From Oscillatoriales cyanobacterium PMM_0080 (lineage in GTDB: Bacteria > Cyanobacteriota > Cyanobacteriia > Cyanobacteriales > Microcoleaceae): a stretch of DNA of 64,000 nucleotides. Positions within the stretch are counted from its first letter, which is position 1. Every line of letters begins with the position of its first letter. The stretch spans positions 1 to 64,000 of the forward strand of contig CASBQF010000149.1 of NCBI GenBank assembly GCA_949127775.1. Reading direction: 5' to 3'. Shown here piece after piece: positions 44,398 to 53,349 of the stretch. Made by a program: the position numbers and the translations under genes. The notes under the pieces were generated by a model that had not been told where the DNA came from, searched no databases, and saw nothing but the letters and a program-made list of their open reading frames with translations.

Positions 44398-44772
44398 ATG
44401 AAAAACCAAGATCCCTTAGAAAATCCTGAACTCGATCGTGCAAGTCTGTTTGTATTAATGATCCCAGTCATCGGCTTTTTCCCCGCCCTCTGGAATCTTT
44501 ACCGCCGTGAAGGCAGCCCCGAAAGCAAAGCCGTCAGCCGCTTGGCAATTGCCCTTGCATTTAGTTGGCTCTTAGGACATATTCTTTTAGAAGCGGGAGC
44601 GATTTCTGCGGAATCCCCGACACTTACCATGTTATTAATGAGTAGCCTGCTGACAACCAGCTATTTCATCATCGCGATCGGACTGATGGTTCGCCTCTGG
44701 AAACGTCAACCGCTATGGTTGCCCGGAATTAGCCGCGTAGCCGAGCAAGTGGTGGGAAAACATTTATCATAG
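44398..44772 (+). CDS. Small membrane protein of unknown function
   Basis: A 124-residue protein with three predicted membrane helices (about 16-34, 48-66 and 76-97) and a basic C-terminus. The start MKNQDPLENPELDRASLFVLMIPVIGF and the RLAIALAFSWLLGHILLEAG segment look like a family of short membrane proteins found in cyanobacteria. Function unknown. The leader contains an imperfect duplication of TTTTGCCTCTAA (44272-44345). Confidence 0.7.
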   Translation: MKNQDPLENPELDRASLFVLMIPVIGFFPALWNLYRREGSPESKAVSRLAIALAFSWLLGHILLEAGAISAESPTLTMLLMSSLLTTSYFIIAIGLMVRLWKRQPLWLPGISRVAEQVVGKHLS

Positions 44773-44877
44773 TTGAGGGTTCTTTAAAGCCCCTACCATA
44801 TTGATTGAGTGCATCTTTAGCTTGATACTACATATTGCCATTATCTTTTTTTATTTTTGTTGTGTGTGAGGAAGCCA

Positions 44878-46293
44878 GTGCCAGCTCAAAAAACTCCTAA
44901 TCAAGACCATATCAAACAATCAACTGCCCAACCTTCAACCAAAAAATCGCACCAGCCCCACCGAGGCCGATGGCTGGGTTTTGGTTTTGGTTTGGCTGGA
45001 GTCGCCATGCTTTCAGCCACAGCCGGAGCACTGTTAGCCGTCTCCCTTTCCACAACCCCGCTTCAGCAACAAAAATTGAGTCCTGAAGAAGCGGCGGTAT
45101 TTTCTCAAGGCGACATGGCAAAGCTCAACATGAAAATGCCAGAACTCACTCGCCCAGTTAATATTTTAGTTCTAGGACTTAAGGTGCTGAGTTCAGACAT
45201 CAAGGGTTCTCCCGACAAGGACAAGGGATATGAAGTTTGGGAAAATTCTTTCAAGGGATTAACCGACACGATGCTGTTGGTGAGGTTCGATCCTCAAAAT
45301 AAAAAGTTAAGCGTGCTTTCTATTCCCCGAGATACCCGCACCTACGTTGAGGGTAGGGGTGAGGTGAAAATCAACGAAGCTAATTATTACGGCGGCCCAG
45401 CTTCATCAGCGAAGTCAGTCAGCGGACTGCTGGGTGGCGTGGGAATCGATCGCTATGTCACAGTCAATGTTCAAGGTATCAAAAGTTTGGTAGATGCCCT
45501 TGGTGGCATTACTCTTAATGTCCCTAAAGACATGAAGTATACTGATGAAAGCCAACATTTATATATAGATTTAAAGGCTGGTAAGCAGCTTCTCAACGGC
45601 GAACAAATCGTGCAATATCTGCTTTACCGGCATGACGATTTGGGCGATATCGGGCGGGTGCAGCGGCAGCAATTGTTGATGCGGGCTTTTGTGGAAGAGC
45701 AAGTTAATGTTGGTTTGCTGGCTCGGATGCCGAAGATTTTGTCGGTAATTCAGTCTCACCTTGACACGAATTTGAGTATAGAAGAATTGGTGGCTTTGGC
45801 TGGTTTTTCTACTCAAATAGACCGCGCTGGTGTGCAGATGTTGATGGTTCCTGGCAAGTTTAGCGATACCAAGGATTACAAGGCTAGCTACTGGTTGCCA
45901 GACCAAAATGCGATCCAAACTTTAGTGGCAGAACATTTTGAATATGGCCAGAATACTTGGAAAATTGAGAATGCTGATGCGACTTTTTTGAAAGTGGCAG
46001 TTCAAGATAGTACCGGAGATCGATCGGCTGTTGAAGATTTTGTCAGGACTTTAACTCGGGCCGGCTATCGAAATGTTCAGGTTTATAAAGCTTGGCCCGA
46101 ACCGCTAGATGTAACGACGATTGTAGCTCAAGATGGCGATGTTAAAGGTGCCCAAGCGATTCGCCAGTCTTTGGGTTTTGGAGAGGTACTGGTTGAGAGT
46201 ACCGGTGCTTTGCAATCCGATGTGACAGTCAGATTGGGTAAAGATTGGTTGGAAAAAAAGGCTCAGTCAGGTGGGGACTTTAAGTCTTTTTAA
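44878..46293 (+). CDS. LytR-CpsA-Psr (LCP) family protein
   Basis: About 471 residues. One N-terminal membrane helix (about 37-62), then the LCP domain: RPVNILVLGLKVL, GLTDTMLLVRFDPQNKKLSVLSIPRDTRTYV, KINEANYYGGP, QYLLYRHDDLGDIGRVQRQQ. A C-terminal LytR_C-like domain follows (about 370-460). LCP proteins transfer glycan polymers from lipid carriers to peptidoglycan or other acceptors on the outer face. The start is uncertain: TTG 44857, GTG 44866 or GTG 44878; the last is taken because AGGAAG lies just before it. It is followed by a tandem repeat array. Confidence 0.87.
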   Translation: MPAQKTPNQDHIKQSTAQPSTKKSHQPHRGRWLGFGFGLAGVAMLSATAGALLAVSLSTTPLQQQKLSPEEAAVFSQGDMAKLNMKMPELTRPVNILVLGLKVLSSDIKGSPDKDKGYEVWENSFKGLTDTMLLVRFDPQNKKLSVLSIPRDTRTYVEGRGEVKINEANYYGGPASSAKSVSGLLGGVGIDRYVTVNVQGIKSLVDALGGITLNVPKDMKYTDESQHLYIDLKAGKQLLNGEQIVQYLLYRHDDLGDIGRVQRQQLLMRAFVEEQVNVGLLARMPKILSVIQSHLDTNLSIEELVALAGFSTQIDRAGVQMLMVPGKFSDTKDYKASYWLPDQNAIQTLVAEHFEYGQNTWKIENADATFLKVAVQDSTGDRSAVEDFVRTLTRAGYRNVQVYKAWPEPLDVTTIVAQDGDVKGAQAIRQSLGFGEVLVESTGALQSDVTVRLGKDWLEKKAQSGGDFKSF

Positions 46294-46312
46294 ACAGGTT
46301 TTCAAACTCAGT

Positions 46313-46612
46313 ATTCGTAGGGACACAGCGCCATGCTGTGTCCTCTTTTTATGTCAAATTCAATATTCGCAGGGAAACGGCACTGCTGTGTCCTCTTTTT
46401 ATGTCAAATTCAATATTCGTAGGGAAACAGCACTGCTGTGTCCTCTTTTTTGGTCAAATTCAATATTCGTAGGGAAACAGCACTGCTGTGTCCTCTTTTT
46501 TGGTCAAATTCAATATTCGTAGGGACACAGCGCCATGCTGTGTCCTCTTTTTATGTCAAATTCAATATTCGTAGGGAAACAGCACTGCTGTGTCCTCTTT
46601 TTATGTCAACAA
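46313..46612. repeat. Six tandem ~50-bp hairpin units
   Basis: Units start at 46313, 46365, 46415, 46465, 46515 and 46567, each with ATTCGTAGGGA(A/C)AC, a palindromic centre (AGCACTGCTGT or AGCGCCATGCTGTG), TCCTCTTTTT and GTCAAATTCAAT. Two centre variants alternate along the array. No spacers or cas genes, so this is not a CRISPR. It lies between convergent genes and may stop transcription from either side. Confidence 0.9.
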
Positions 46613-46636
46613 GTTTCGTAAAGTCAAATCCAAAAT

Positions 46637-49312
46637 CTAAAATCGATTTACCGGGGCAAAATTGTAACCATCAGCCGATCGAGTGTCCGGTACGACTTGC
46701 AAAAGAACTATATTGCTGTTACGATCGCCACTTGACAAAAATCTAATCTCCCCAGTAGCGCCACTCACCTTAAAATCGGAGCCAGCCAAAGTAGAGGCCA
46801 ACATCACTCGCCCGGCTTCACCGCTATTCGGAGCAATTTTGCCGATCGACCTTCCCAGCAGCAAAACCTGCACCGCATCATAACTCATCGCCGTCCGCCA
46901 GTTAACATCAATTCCCCACAAATTCTTAGATAATTCTACAAACTTTTGATTTTTACTATCAGCAAAATGCCAAGGGACAGAAATTACTGTCCCGTTCAAA
47001 TCCGCTCCACCTTGTTTTAATAAATCCGTATTATAGAGAGCATCGCCACCAATTATTGGCAAACGTTTTTGATTGTTTCGAGCAATTTCTAAAGATAAAT
47101 TTAAAGTTTCTGAATCTGGCAGTAACACCAACACATCTGCTTCAATCCGCTCCAGGTGCGCTGTAGCATTTGGCTCAGACAAATCTACTTCTTTAACAAC
47201 TTGACCACCTTCTAAAACTAGAGTAGTCGAAAAAGCTGTTTGCAAAGATTTACTATAAGAACTTTTGGAATTATAAAAAATCGCAGCCGTGCTTTTTTTC
47301 ATACCAGTTAACATATAGCGAGCTAAAGCCGTACCTGTAAATTGGTCGCTTGGTATCGTCCGAAACAAATAGTTCACGCCGTCAGCGCGCCTCGGAGCCG
47401 TTGCTAATTCAATGCTCGTGCTCGTAGGTGCGATCGCCACCATTTGACTTTCACTGTAAATTGGAGCAACGGCGATCGAAGTTTTGCTGCTACCGTGACC
47501 AACAACCGCTAAAATATTAACATCTTTTATGAGACTTTGAGCAATTGCCTGCGCCCGATTTTGATCATTACCATCATCAGCAATTACCACCTTTAAAGGC
47601 ACTCCTGCCTTAATTGCTTCATCTTGAGCTTGAGCGATCCCGCGCAATATTTCTGCGGCGGCGCTGGGATTGTCGCCAATCGGAACTACCGCCGCAATTT
47701 TTAGAGACTGTGCATTGCTGAGACGAGCATTGTTGAGATAAATCAAACTTTCTGGATCGTTACGATCGGCTTTCAAAACCGCTTCTAGTTTATTTGCAGC
47801 CGTTTTAAAATCTTTTGCCAGTATAGCCCGAACTCCTGCTTGCTTATCAGCAGTTGCGATGTTACCAAACAAAAGGCGATCGCCTTCACTTATATAATTA
47901 CTGACATCTAAATTTGGCAGAGGCGATCCAGTTTGCCGGTTGGGAACTTGTAGAACATCGGTATTCAGTTTAGGCTCTGGAAAATTTACAGCAGCTTTCA
48001 TAAAACTTGTCAACTGATTTCTAAATAAAAAAGAGGTGATACCTAAAGTAATTAAGGCAATCGACAATATATAAATAGTCCAATTCTTTTTGCTGATAAT
48101 TACAGGAATTCTTGGCTGATGGCTGGTAGATAAAACAGGAGTTATTGGTTCCTCCAAAGCTGCCAGCATTTCTTGGGCAGTTACGAAGCGACTTAGCGGA
48201 TGAAACCTAATTGCCTTATCTAGAATAGCCGCAAATCTGACACTCACCTTGACATCGTGATTACGCCAAACAATCTCCCTTGTTTGGGAATCAGTTTCTA
48301 ACTCCCGCGGCCACTTTCCCGTCAACAAATAGATTGCAGTCAATCCCAAACTGTACAAATCGCTAGAATACTCTGGTCTTCCGGCTGCTTGTTCCGGCGA
48401 CATGAATTGTGGCGTTCCCATTGAGGCAGTTAGATCGCTATCCCACGTATTTACTACCTGACTCATTGTTTCCTTAACCACGCCGAAATCAATCAGCACT
48501 GGTTCATCGTCACACTTGCGTATAAGAACATTTTGTGGCTTGATATCTCGGTGAATAATCTGTTTGCTATGAATATATTCCAAAACTGGCAGCAGACTTA
48601 CAAGCAGTTTTTTGACATCTTTTTCACTCATTTTGCCAGCAGATTTTACTCGATCGCTAAGTGTTTCTCCGTCTATCCATTCTTGAGCCAGGAAAAACAA
48701 ACCATCTTCTTCAAAATGACCATAAAGTTGGGGGATTTGAGAATGTCCCTCGCCCAATTTTTCCAAAACAGCGGCTTCCTGACCAAAACGTTCTCGCACG
48801 CTTTGGTCAATTTTAGGATTTTTGGTGTGAGGTTTTAGCTGTTTAATTACGCAGTGGCGGTGGGAAGGCATTTGGATATCTTCTGCCAGCAAAGTCAAGC
48901 CAAAACCACCTTCTCCCAGTTTTTTGAACACCCGGTAACGATTGTTCAAAAGTCGATCGGGTTCTGTTTGTTCCGGCGACTGCAAAATCTCCTCGTTGAT
49001 TTGGACTTGGCTTTCTACTGCTAGAATGCCATATTTGCCGCTCCCGTTTGGTTCGGCATGAATTAGCATGGATTCGCCGCCGTTGTCTTTGAATTTTCTC
49101 CTGAGTTCAAAAATGCGATCGACGATTATTCTATGTTCGTCAACTGTGGGGGGACGCTTGTATAGCGCATTAAAAATCGCTGCTGGTTCGACATATTTGC
49201 CGTAGTGTTTGCTCAACAGCAGTAGCACGATATATTCTTCTTTGTTTAGGTTTACGCACTCTGAACCCAGCTTGACGGAGCGGGTTTTAGTGTGGATGCT
49301 TAAGTTGTCCAT
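46637..49312 (-). CDS. Winged-helix / Ser-Thr kinase / periplasmic binding fusion
   Basis: An 891-residue protein with an unusual order of domains. Residues 1-100: winged helix of the OmpR output type (VNLNKEEYIVLLLLSKHYGK, HRIIVDRIFELRRKF, GSGKYGIL). Residues about 125-395: complete Ser/Thr protein kinase (Gly loop GEGGFG 133-138, Lys157 in VIKQL, HRDIKPQN 254-261, DFG 275-277, SPEQAAGRPEYSSDLYSLG). One membrane helix (NWTIYILSIALITLGITSF, about 408-427). A short TPR-like helical linker, then residues about 540-880: ABC-type amino-acid/ANF-receptor-like binding domain (AAVVPIGDNPSAAAEILRG, AVVGHGSSKTSIAVAPIY, TTIPSDQFTGTALA). It could bind a small ligand outside and act on kinase or DNA inside. 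Confidence 0.88.
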   Translation of the reverse strand: MDNLSIHTKTRSVKLGSECVNLNKEEYIVLLLLSKHYGKYVEPAAIFNALYKRPPTVDEHRIIVDRIFELRRKFKDNGGESMLIHAEPNGSGKYGILAVESQVQINEEILQSPEQTEPDRLLNNRYRVFKKLGEGGFGLTLLAEDIQMPSHRHCVIKQLKPHTKNPKIDQSVRERFGQEAAVLEKLGEGHSQIPQLYGHFEEDGLFFLAQEWIDGETLSDRVKSAGKMSEKDVKKLLVSLLPVLEYIHSKQIIHRDIKPQNVLIRKCDDEPVLIDFGVVKETMSQVVNTWDSDLTASMGTPQFMSPEQAAGRPEYSSDLYSLGLTAIYLLTGKWPRELETDSQTREIVWRNHDVKVSVRFAAILDKAIRFHPLSRFVTAQEMLAALEEPITPVLSTSHQPRIPVIISKKNWTIYILSIALITLGITSFLFRNQLTSFMKAAVNFPEPKLNTDVLQVPNRQTGSPLPNLDVSNYISEGDRLLFGNIATADKQAGVRAILAKDFKTAANKLEAVLKADRNDPESLIYLNNARLSNAQSLKIAAVVPIGDNPSAAAEILRGIAQAQDEAIKAGVPLKVVIADDGNDQNRAQAIAQSLIKDVNILAVVGHGSSKTSIAVAPIYSESQMVAIAPTSTSIELATAPRRADGVNYLFRTIPSDQFTGTALARYMLTGMKKSTAAIFYNSKSSYSKSLQTAFSTTLVLEGGQVVKEVDLSEPNATAHLERIEADVLVLLPDSETLNLSLEIARNNQKRLPIIGGDALYNTDLLKQGGADLNGTVISVPWHFADSKNQKFVELSKNLWGIDVNWRTAMSYDAVQVLLLGRSIGKIAPNSGEAGRVMLASTLAGSDFKVSGATGEIRFLSSGDRNSNIVLLQVVPDTRSADGYNFAPVNRF

Positions 49313-49472
49313 GAAGAAAGAAGTTCGGCAACGGATTTTTTAACGGATTTAACGGATGTATAGTGGAGTTTGCATCTAAATTAAAAAACATGAACTTTTA
49401 GTTTTTTAATTTAAAAATTCCAAGGTCAAAAGTTTCTTTAACGTTATCGTCAAACAGTGGTAATTGCCAAGG

Positions 49473-50402
49473 TTAAAGAGGCGGATTTTCGGCTAATGCC
49501 GTAGGCAATCGCCCTTTGATCCAATCGAGTAAAATAGGGTTGACTATTTCCGGTGCTTCATCCTGGGGACAGTGGCCGACTCCCTCCAAAGGAATAAACT
49601 GTTCCACAGCCGGGAATTTAGCCAATTCTCGCCCCAGGGCGATCGGCTCCCAAGGGTCATCTGTACCCCACAAAATCAAAGCTGGACAGCTCAAACGTGG
49701 CAGCAAATCCTCCGGTAACGGCCCTTGAGAATAACTGATAAATGCCACAAATACATCGACTGCGCCCTTGTCTCGCGCTGGTTTTAACAGGATTTCTACC
49801 AGTTCGTCGCTGACAGCTTCAGGACGATGGTAGGCTTGCAAAAGCACTTTTTTTACGGTTTTTGGCGTTGCTAATTGTTTGAAAAATAATTGACTTATCC
49901 ATTTGACATTTAAGATTTTTTGTGCTATCGGCGCTCCAAAACTCCGATACCAAGGCATTTCGGCGCGTTTGCGATCGTGCAACAAACGCAACGAACAATT
50001 GAGTAAAATTACGCCAGAAGCAATATCGGGAAAATCCACAGCGGCTTGCATAATTGCGACACAGCCGATCGAATTTCCCACCAAAAAAGCAGGCCCGCCC
50101 GCAACTTCCCGACAAAAATCAGCAATCAACTGTCCCCAAGTTTCAAAAGTATAGTCAATTTCCAGTTTCGGCGCGGGTTTAGCGGAACCACCAAAACCGA
50201 TAAGATCGATCGCATAACAGCGACAATCAGCAGCCAACGCCGGCAAATTCTTGCGCCAATGGCCCCAAGACGCACCGAAACCGTGGACAAACACCACCGC
50301 AGGGCCCTGGGAACCGGCAGTCTGGTAGCAAATCGGAAAGCCTTTCCACATCCAGGTTTGAGGCGCGGCAAGTGTTGACAGAACGGGAGTAGAAGGTGTC
50401 AT
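49473..50402 (-). CDS. Alpha/beta hydrolase
   Basis: A 309-residue alpha/beta-fold hydrolase. Oxyanion HGFGASWGHW near 40, catalytic Ser in LVGNSIGC near 109, Asp in WGTDDPWEP near 246 and His in GVGHCPQDEAPE near 275. It is similar to chloroplast-type esterases; substrate unknown. The start MTPSTPVLS is the only near Met. The gene is divergent from the agmatinase-type gene; the 260 bases between them contain CTCTGCGCC repeats. Confidence 0.88.
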   Translation of the reverse strand: MTPSTPVLSTLAAPQTWMWKGFPICYQTAGSQGPAVVFVHGFGASWGHWRKNLPALAADCRCYAIDLIGFGGSAKPAPKLEIDYTFETWGQLIADFCREVAGGPAFLVGNSIGCVAIMQAAVDFPDIASGVILLNCSLRLLHDRKRAEMPWYRSFGAPIAQKILNVKWISQLFFKQLATPKTVKKVLLQAYHRPEAVSDELVEILLKPARDKGAVDVFVAFISYSQGPLPEDLLPRLSCPALILWGTDDPWEPIALGRELAKFPAVEQFIPLEGVGHCPQDEAPEIVNPILLDWIKGRLPTALAENPPL

Positions 50403-50665
50403 AAGAGTAAAAATTTAAGAGTAAGAAGGACTGAAGTCCTTACTACAAAAGGTAGCGTAATTCGAGGCAACCACGGGGACATAAATCCCAAAGCCTCCCT
50501 CCATTCTCCCTCTCTGCGCCCTCTGCGCCCTCTGCGGTTAAATCCTCTTTCTTCTTCCTCTTCTTTATATCCTTGACATCCGTTGCCGAACTTCCTTTGC
50601 ACCACGAACCAATATTGTGCCACCATTAAAGATGCTGCATTTTTTGCCTTATTGAAATTTCATCT

Positions 50666-51595
50666 ATGCCAACGATCGTCTCAACTTCCGTCGTACCGTT
50701 TCTCGGTTCCGAAATTGTACCCGACTACGACACCGCCAAAGTAGTTATATTGCCAATTCCCTACGAAGCTACCACCACATACCGCCGAGGCTGCGAAAAC
50801 GGGCCCGCGAAACTACTAGAAGCTTCTCATCAACTCGAATGCTACGACGAAGAACTAGATTCCGAAGTTTGCTACGATGTGGGAATTTATACAAAAGAGC
50901 CGATCGCCGATACCCGTAATCGCCAGCCAGTTTCATCCCTAGAAATGCTGCGAGTCACCCAAGCCGCAGTGTATCAGCTAGTTACCGAAAATAAATTTGT
51001 GATTTCCCTCGGAGGCGAACACAGCATCACCGCCGGCGTTGTCGAAGGTTATCGCCAAGCGTATCCAGACGAACCTTTTACAGTCGTGCAAATCGATGCC
51101 CACGGCGACTTGCGGCACGAGTACGAAGGCTCGATTCATAACCACGCCTGTGTGATGCGGCGCGTTGTGGATATGGGTTTACCGACATTGCAAATCGGCA
51201 TTCGGGCTATTTGCAAGGAAGAAGCAGACTTGATTAAAGCCAAACAGCTAAACGTGATTCGAGCTCGTGAAATTGCTAATCAACCAGATTGGGCCGATCG
51301 GGCAATTGCCAGCATCACAACTAAACGGGTATTTTTGACGATAGACTTAGACGGCATCGATCCGACTTTAATGCCTGGGGTTGGCACTCCCGAACCGGGC
51401 GGGCTAAATTGGTATTCGCTCACCGGATTTTTACGCCGCGTGTTCGAGTCCTACGAAGTAATCGGCTGTGACATTATGGAATTAGCACCTCTTGTAGACT
51501 CTGTAGTCTCAGAATTTACGGCTGCCAAATTAGCATACAAACTTATTGGATATCAAGCTCTGGCTCAAGGTTGGCTAAAGCAAGACGAAGGATAA
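50666..51595 (+). CDS. speB: Agmatinase-type ureohydrolase
   Basis: A 309-residue enzyme of the arginase/agmatinase family, which cleaves guanidino compounds to urea using a binuclear metal site. Metal ligands: His in LGGEHSIT, Asp/His in VQIDAHGDL, His in SIHNHACVMRR, and DLDGIDPTLMPG (two Asp). C-terminal ELAPLVDSVV is typical of agmatinases. It would give putrescine from agmatine. A few cyanobacterial relatives use other guanidines, so substrate is not certain. Confidence 0.85.
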   Translation: MPTIVSTSVVPFLGSEIVPDYDTAKVVILPIPYEATTTYRRGCENGPAKLLEASHQLECYDEELDSEVCYDVGIYTKEPIADTRNRQPVSSLEMLRVTQAAVYQLVTENKFVISLGGEHSITAGVVEGYRQAYPDEPFTVVQIDAHGDLRHEYEGSIHNHACVMRRVVDMGLPTLQIGIRAICKEEADLIKAKQLNVIRAREIANQPDWADRAIASITTKRVFLTIDLDGIDPTLMPGVGTPEPGGLNWYSLTGFLRRVFESYEVIGCDIMELAPLVDSVVSEFTAAKLAYKLIGYQALAQGWLKQDEG

Positions 51596-51726
51596 ATCGC
51601 GACAAATAAAAAATAGTCTGTTGGTAAGGTTAAAACTAACGTAAAGCCCAAAAACAGCCTATTTTATTCGCGCTCTCGTCTTTCATATTTCATGCTGGCA
51701 AATACTGCTCTTCACCTCCTGAAAAC

Positions 51727-52284
51727 ATGAATTTAATCATCGAAACAACAGGTACTCCGATTAATGGCTATGCTCCCGATTTTGAACTGCCGGGAGTTGA
51801 TGCAGATGTACATCATTTATCTCGATATTTAGAAAAATTTCGGGCGATCGGGGTGATATTTATGTGTAATCATTGCCCTTATGTGCAGTTGTATCTCGAT
51901 CGCCTAAAAGAACTTCAAGCAGAGTTTCAAGATCGAGATGTTACCTTAATCGGGATTAATGCTAATGATGCCAACCAGTATCCCGATGACAGTTTTGAAA
52001 ACATGAAAATTTTTGCAGCCAATAATCAACTCAACTTCCCGTACATCCGAGATGTTGCTCAAGATGTAGCCCATAGTTTTGGGGCTTCTAAAACGCCGGA
52101 GGTTTTTTTGTTAGACCAAGATGGCAGATTGCGCTATAAAGGTTTAATTGACGACAATGCCGACGATCGGGCGGCGGTGCAGGTTTCTTATCTGCGAAGT
52201 GCGATCGACCAATTGCTCAATAATGAATCGGTAGATCCTCATACTACAGAATCGATTGGTTGTTCTGTTAAATGGCGAGAATAG
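51727..52284 (+). CDS. Thioredoxin-like (AhpC/TSA) family protein
   Basis: A 185-residue soluble protein. The fold is shown by PDFELPGVDADVHHLSRYL, VIFMCNHCPYVQLYLDRL (CxxC motif CNHC) and the cis-Pro stretch GASKTPEVFLLDQDGRLRYKGLIDD. Similar proteins are found widely in cyanobacteria; likely a thiol-dependent peroxidase or reductase. The stop codon TAG (52282-52284) is the first three bases of the palindromic repeat that follows. Confidence 0.85.
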   Translation: MNLIIETTGTPINGYAPDFELPGVDADVHHLSRYLEKFRAIGVIFMCNHCPYVQLYLDRLKELQAEFQDRDVTLIGINANDANQYPDDSFENMKIFAANNQLNFPYIRDVAQDVAHSFGASKTPEVFLLDQDGRLRYKGLIDDNADDRAAVQVSYLRSAIDQLLNNESVDPHTTESIGCSVKWRE

Positions 52285-52417
52285 ACGGCGGTTGAAACCG
52301 CGTCTACACAAAGGAAGTCCGCCTCCGCGGACTGAAGAAAAGATAACATATTTGAACCGCGTATTCTTCAACCCGCGGAGGCGGGTTTTGTCTGTATAGA
52401 CGCGGTTTCAACCGCCC
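52282..52417. repeat. Nested inverted repeats before modA
   Basis: TAGACGGCGGTTGAAACCGCG at the left pairs with GACGCGGTTTCAACCGCC at the right; inside, AGTCCGCCTCCGCGGACT and AACCCGCGGAGGCGGGTT are further palindromes. A second, direct-type copy of the family is at 55303-55380. The array spans the short space between the thioredoxin-like gene and modA. Confidence 0.85.
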
Positions 52418-52432
52418 GGTCTTCTATTTCTG

Positions 52433-53221
52433 ATGAAATCAAAAAATACACGCATCCTCAATTTAATTATCGCAGCAATTGTGGCGATCGCACTACTGAT
52501 CGATTGGACTCCAGCCACAGCCCAGCAGCGCACATCATTAACTGTATCCGCTGCCATCAGTCTCTCACCAGCCTTAGCAGAAATCAAGAGAGTTTATCAA
52601 ACCAGCAATCCCAATGTTAATATTACCTATAATTTTGGTGCTTCCGGTGGTCTAGCCCAGCAAATTCAGCAGGGTGCATCAGTAGATGTATTTTTCAGCG
52701 CTGCTACTAAAGCAATGGATGGTTTGCAGCGAGCTAATTTACTCCTTAACCAGACGCGCCGCAATTTGCTAACAAATCGCCTGGTTTTGATTGTTCCTAA
52801 AAATGGCGCTGTTTTAAGCGATTTTAAACAGTTGACAGATGCGAAAATCAAGAAAATTGCGATCGGCGAACCCCAAAGCGTACCCGTTGGACAATACGCC
52901 CAAGAAATGCTAACTAAGCTGGGATTGTGGCAGCAAATTAAGCCAAAATTGGTGTTCGGAAATAACGTCCGCCAAGTGCTGACATTTGTCGAAAGTGGTA
53001 ACGTTGATGCTGGTATAGTTTACACCACTGATGCCAAAGCATCGGACAAAATAACTGCACGATTAACGGCGGCAGAAAATTTGCACTCGCCCATTGTTTA
53101 TCCGCTGGCAGTTATCAGAAATAGCCGCCATCCCGATGCCGCAAAAACGTTTGTTGAGTTTTTGGCGGGCGATCGGGCTAAAATAGTATTTCAGAAATAC
53201 GGATTTGGTTTAACTCGTTAA
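52433..53221 (+). CDS. modA: Molybdate ABC transporter substrate-binding protein
   Basis: A 262-residue periplasmic binding protein. Signal peptide (about 1-30, hydrophobic IIAAIVAIALLIDW, cleavage after TATAQ). The mature part has the ModA order: LTVSAAISLSPALAEI (oxyanion Ser), YNFGASGGLAQQIQQGA, VFFSAATKAMD, VPVGQYAQEML, and VDAGIVYTTDA. It delivers molybdate to the ModBC transporter encoded 130 bases downstream. Molybdenum is needed for nitrate reductase cofactor. Confidence 0.92.
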   Translation: MKSKNTRILNLIIAAIVAIALLIDWTPATAQQRTSLTVSAAISLSPALAEIKRVYQTSNPNVNITYNFGASGGLAQQIQQGASVDVFFSAATKAMDGLQRANLLLNQTRRNLLTNRLVLIVPKNGAVLSDFKQLTDAKIKKIAIGEPQSVPVGQYAQEMLTKLGLWQQIKPKLVFGNNVRQVLTFVESGNVDAGIVYTTDAKASDKITARLTAAENLHSPIVYPLAVIRNSRHPDAAKTFVEFLAGDRAKIVFQKYGFGLTR

Positions 53222-53349
53222 TTAGAAACCCGGAGGGCGGGCACGGGGGCACCGCCCCTACAGTTTATTCTCTTCCTTCGCGTCTTCGCGGTTCGTTTTA
53301 AAAAATCTCATTCAAAAATCATCTAAAACTGCGATAGTTAATCCCAAAT

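Noticed and set aside
46313-46612. Tandem array that might be a CRISPR
   Set aside because: Period of 50-52 bases is all repeat, with no unique spacers and no cas genes nearby.
46271-46746. Two open frames of 83 and 102 residues across the tandem array
   Set aside because: They are translations of the 50-bp repeat units (repeated SSFLVKFNIRRE-like peptides).
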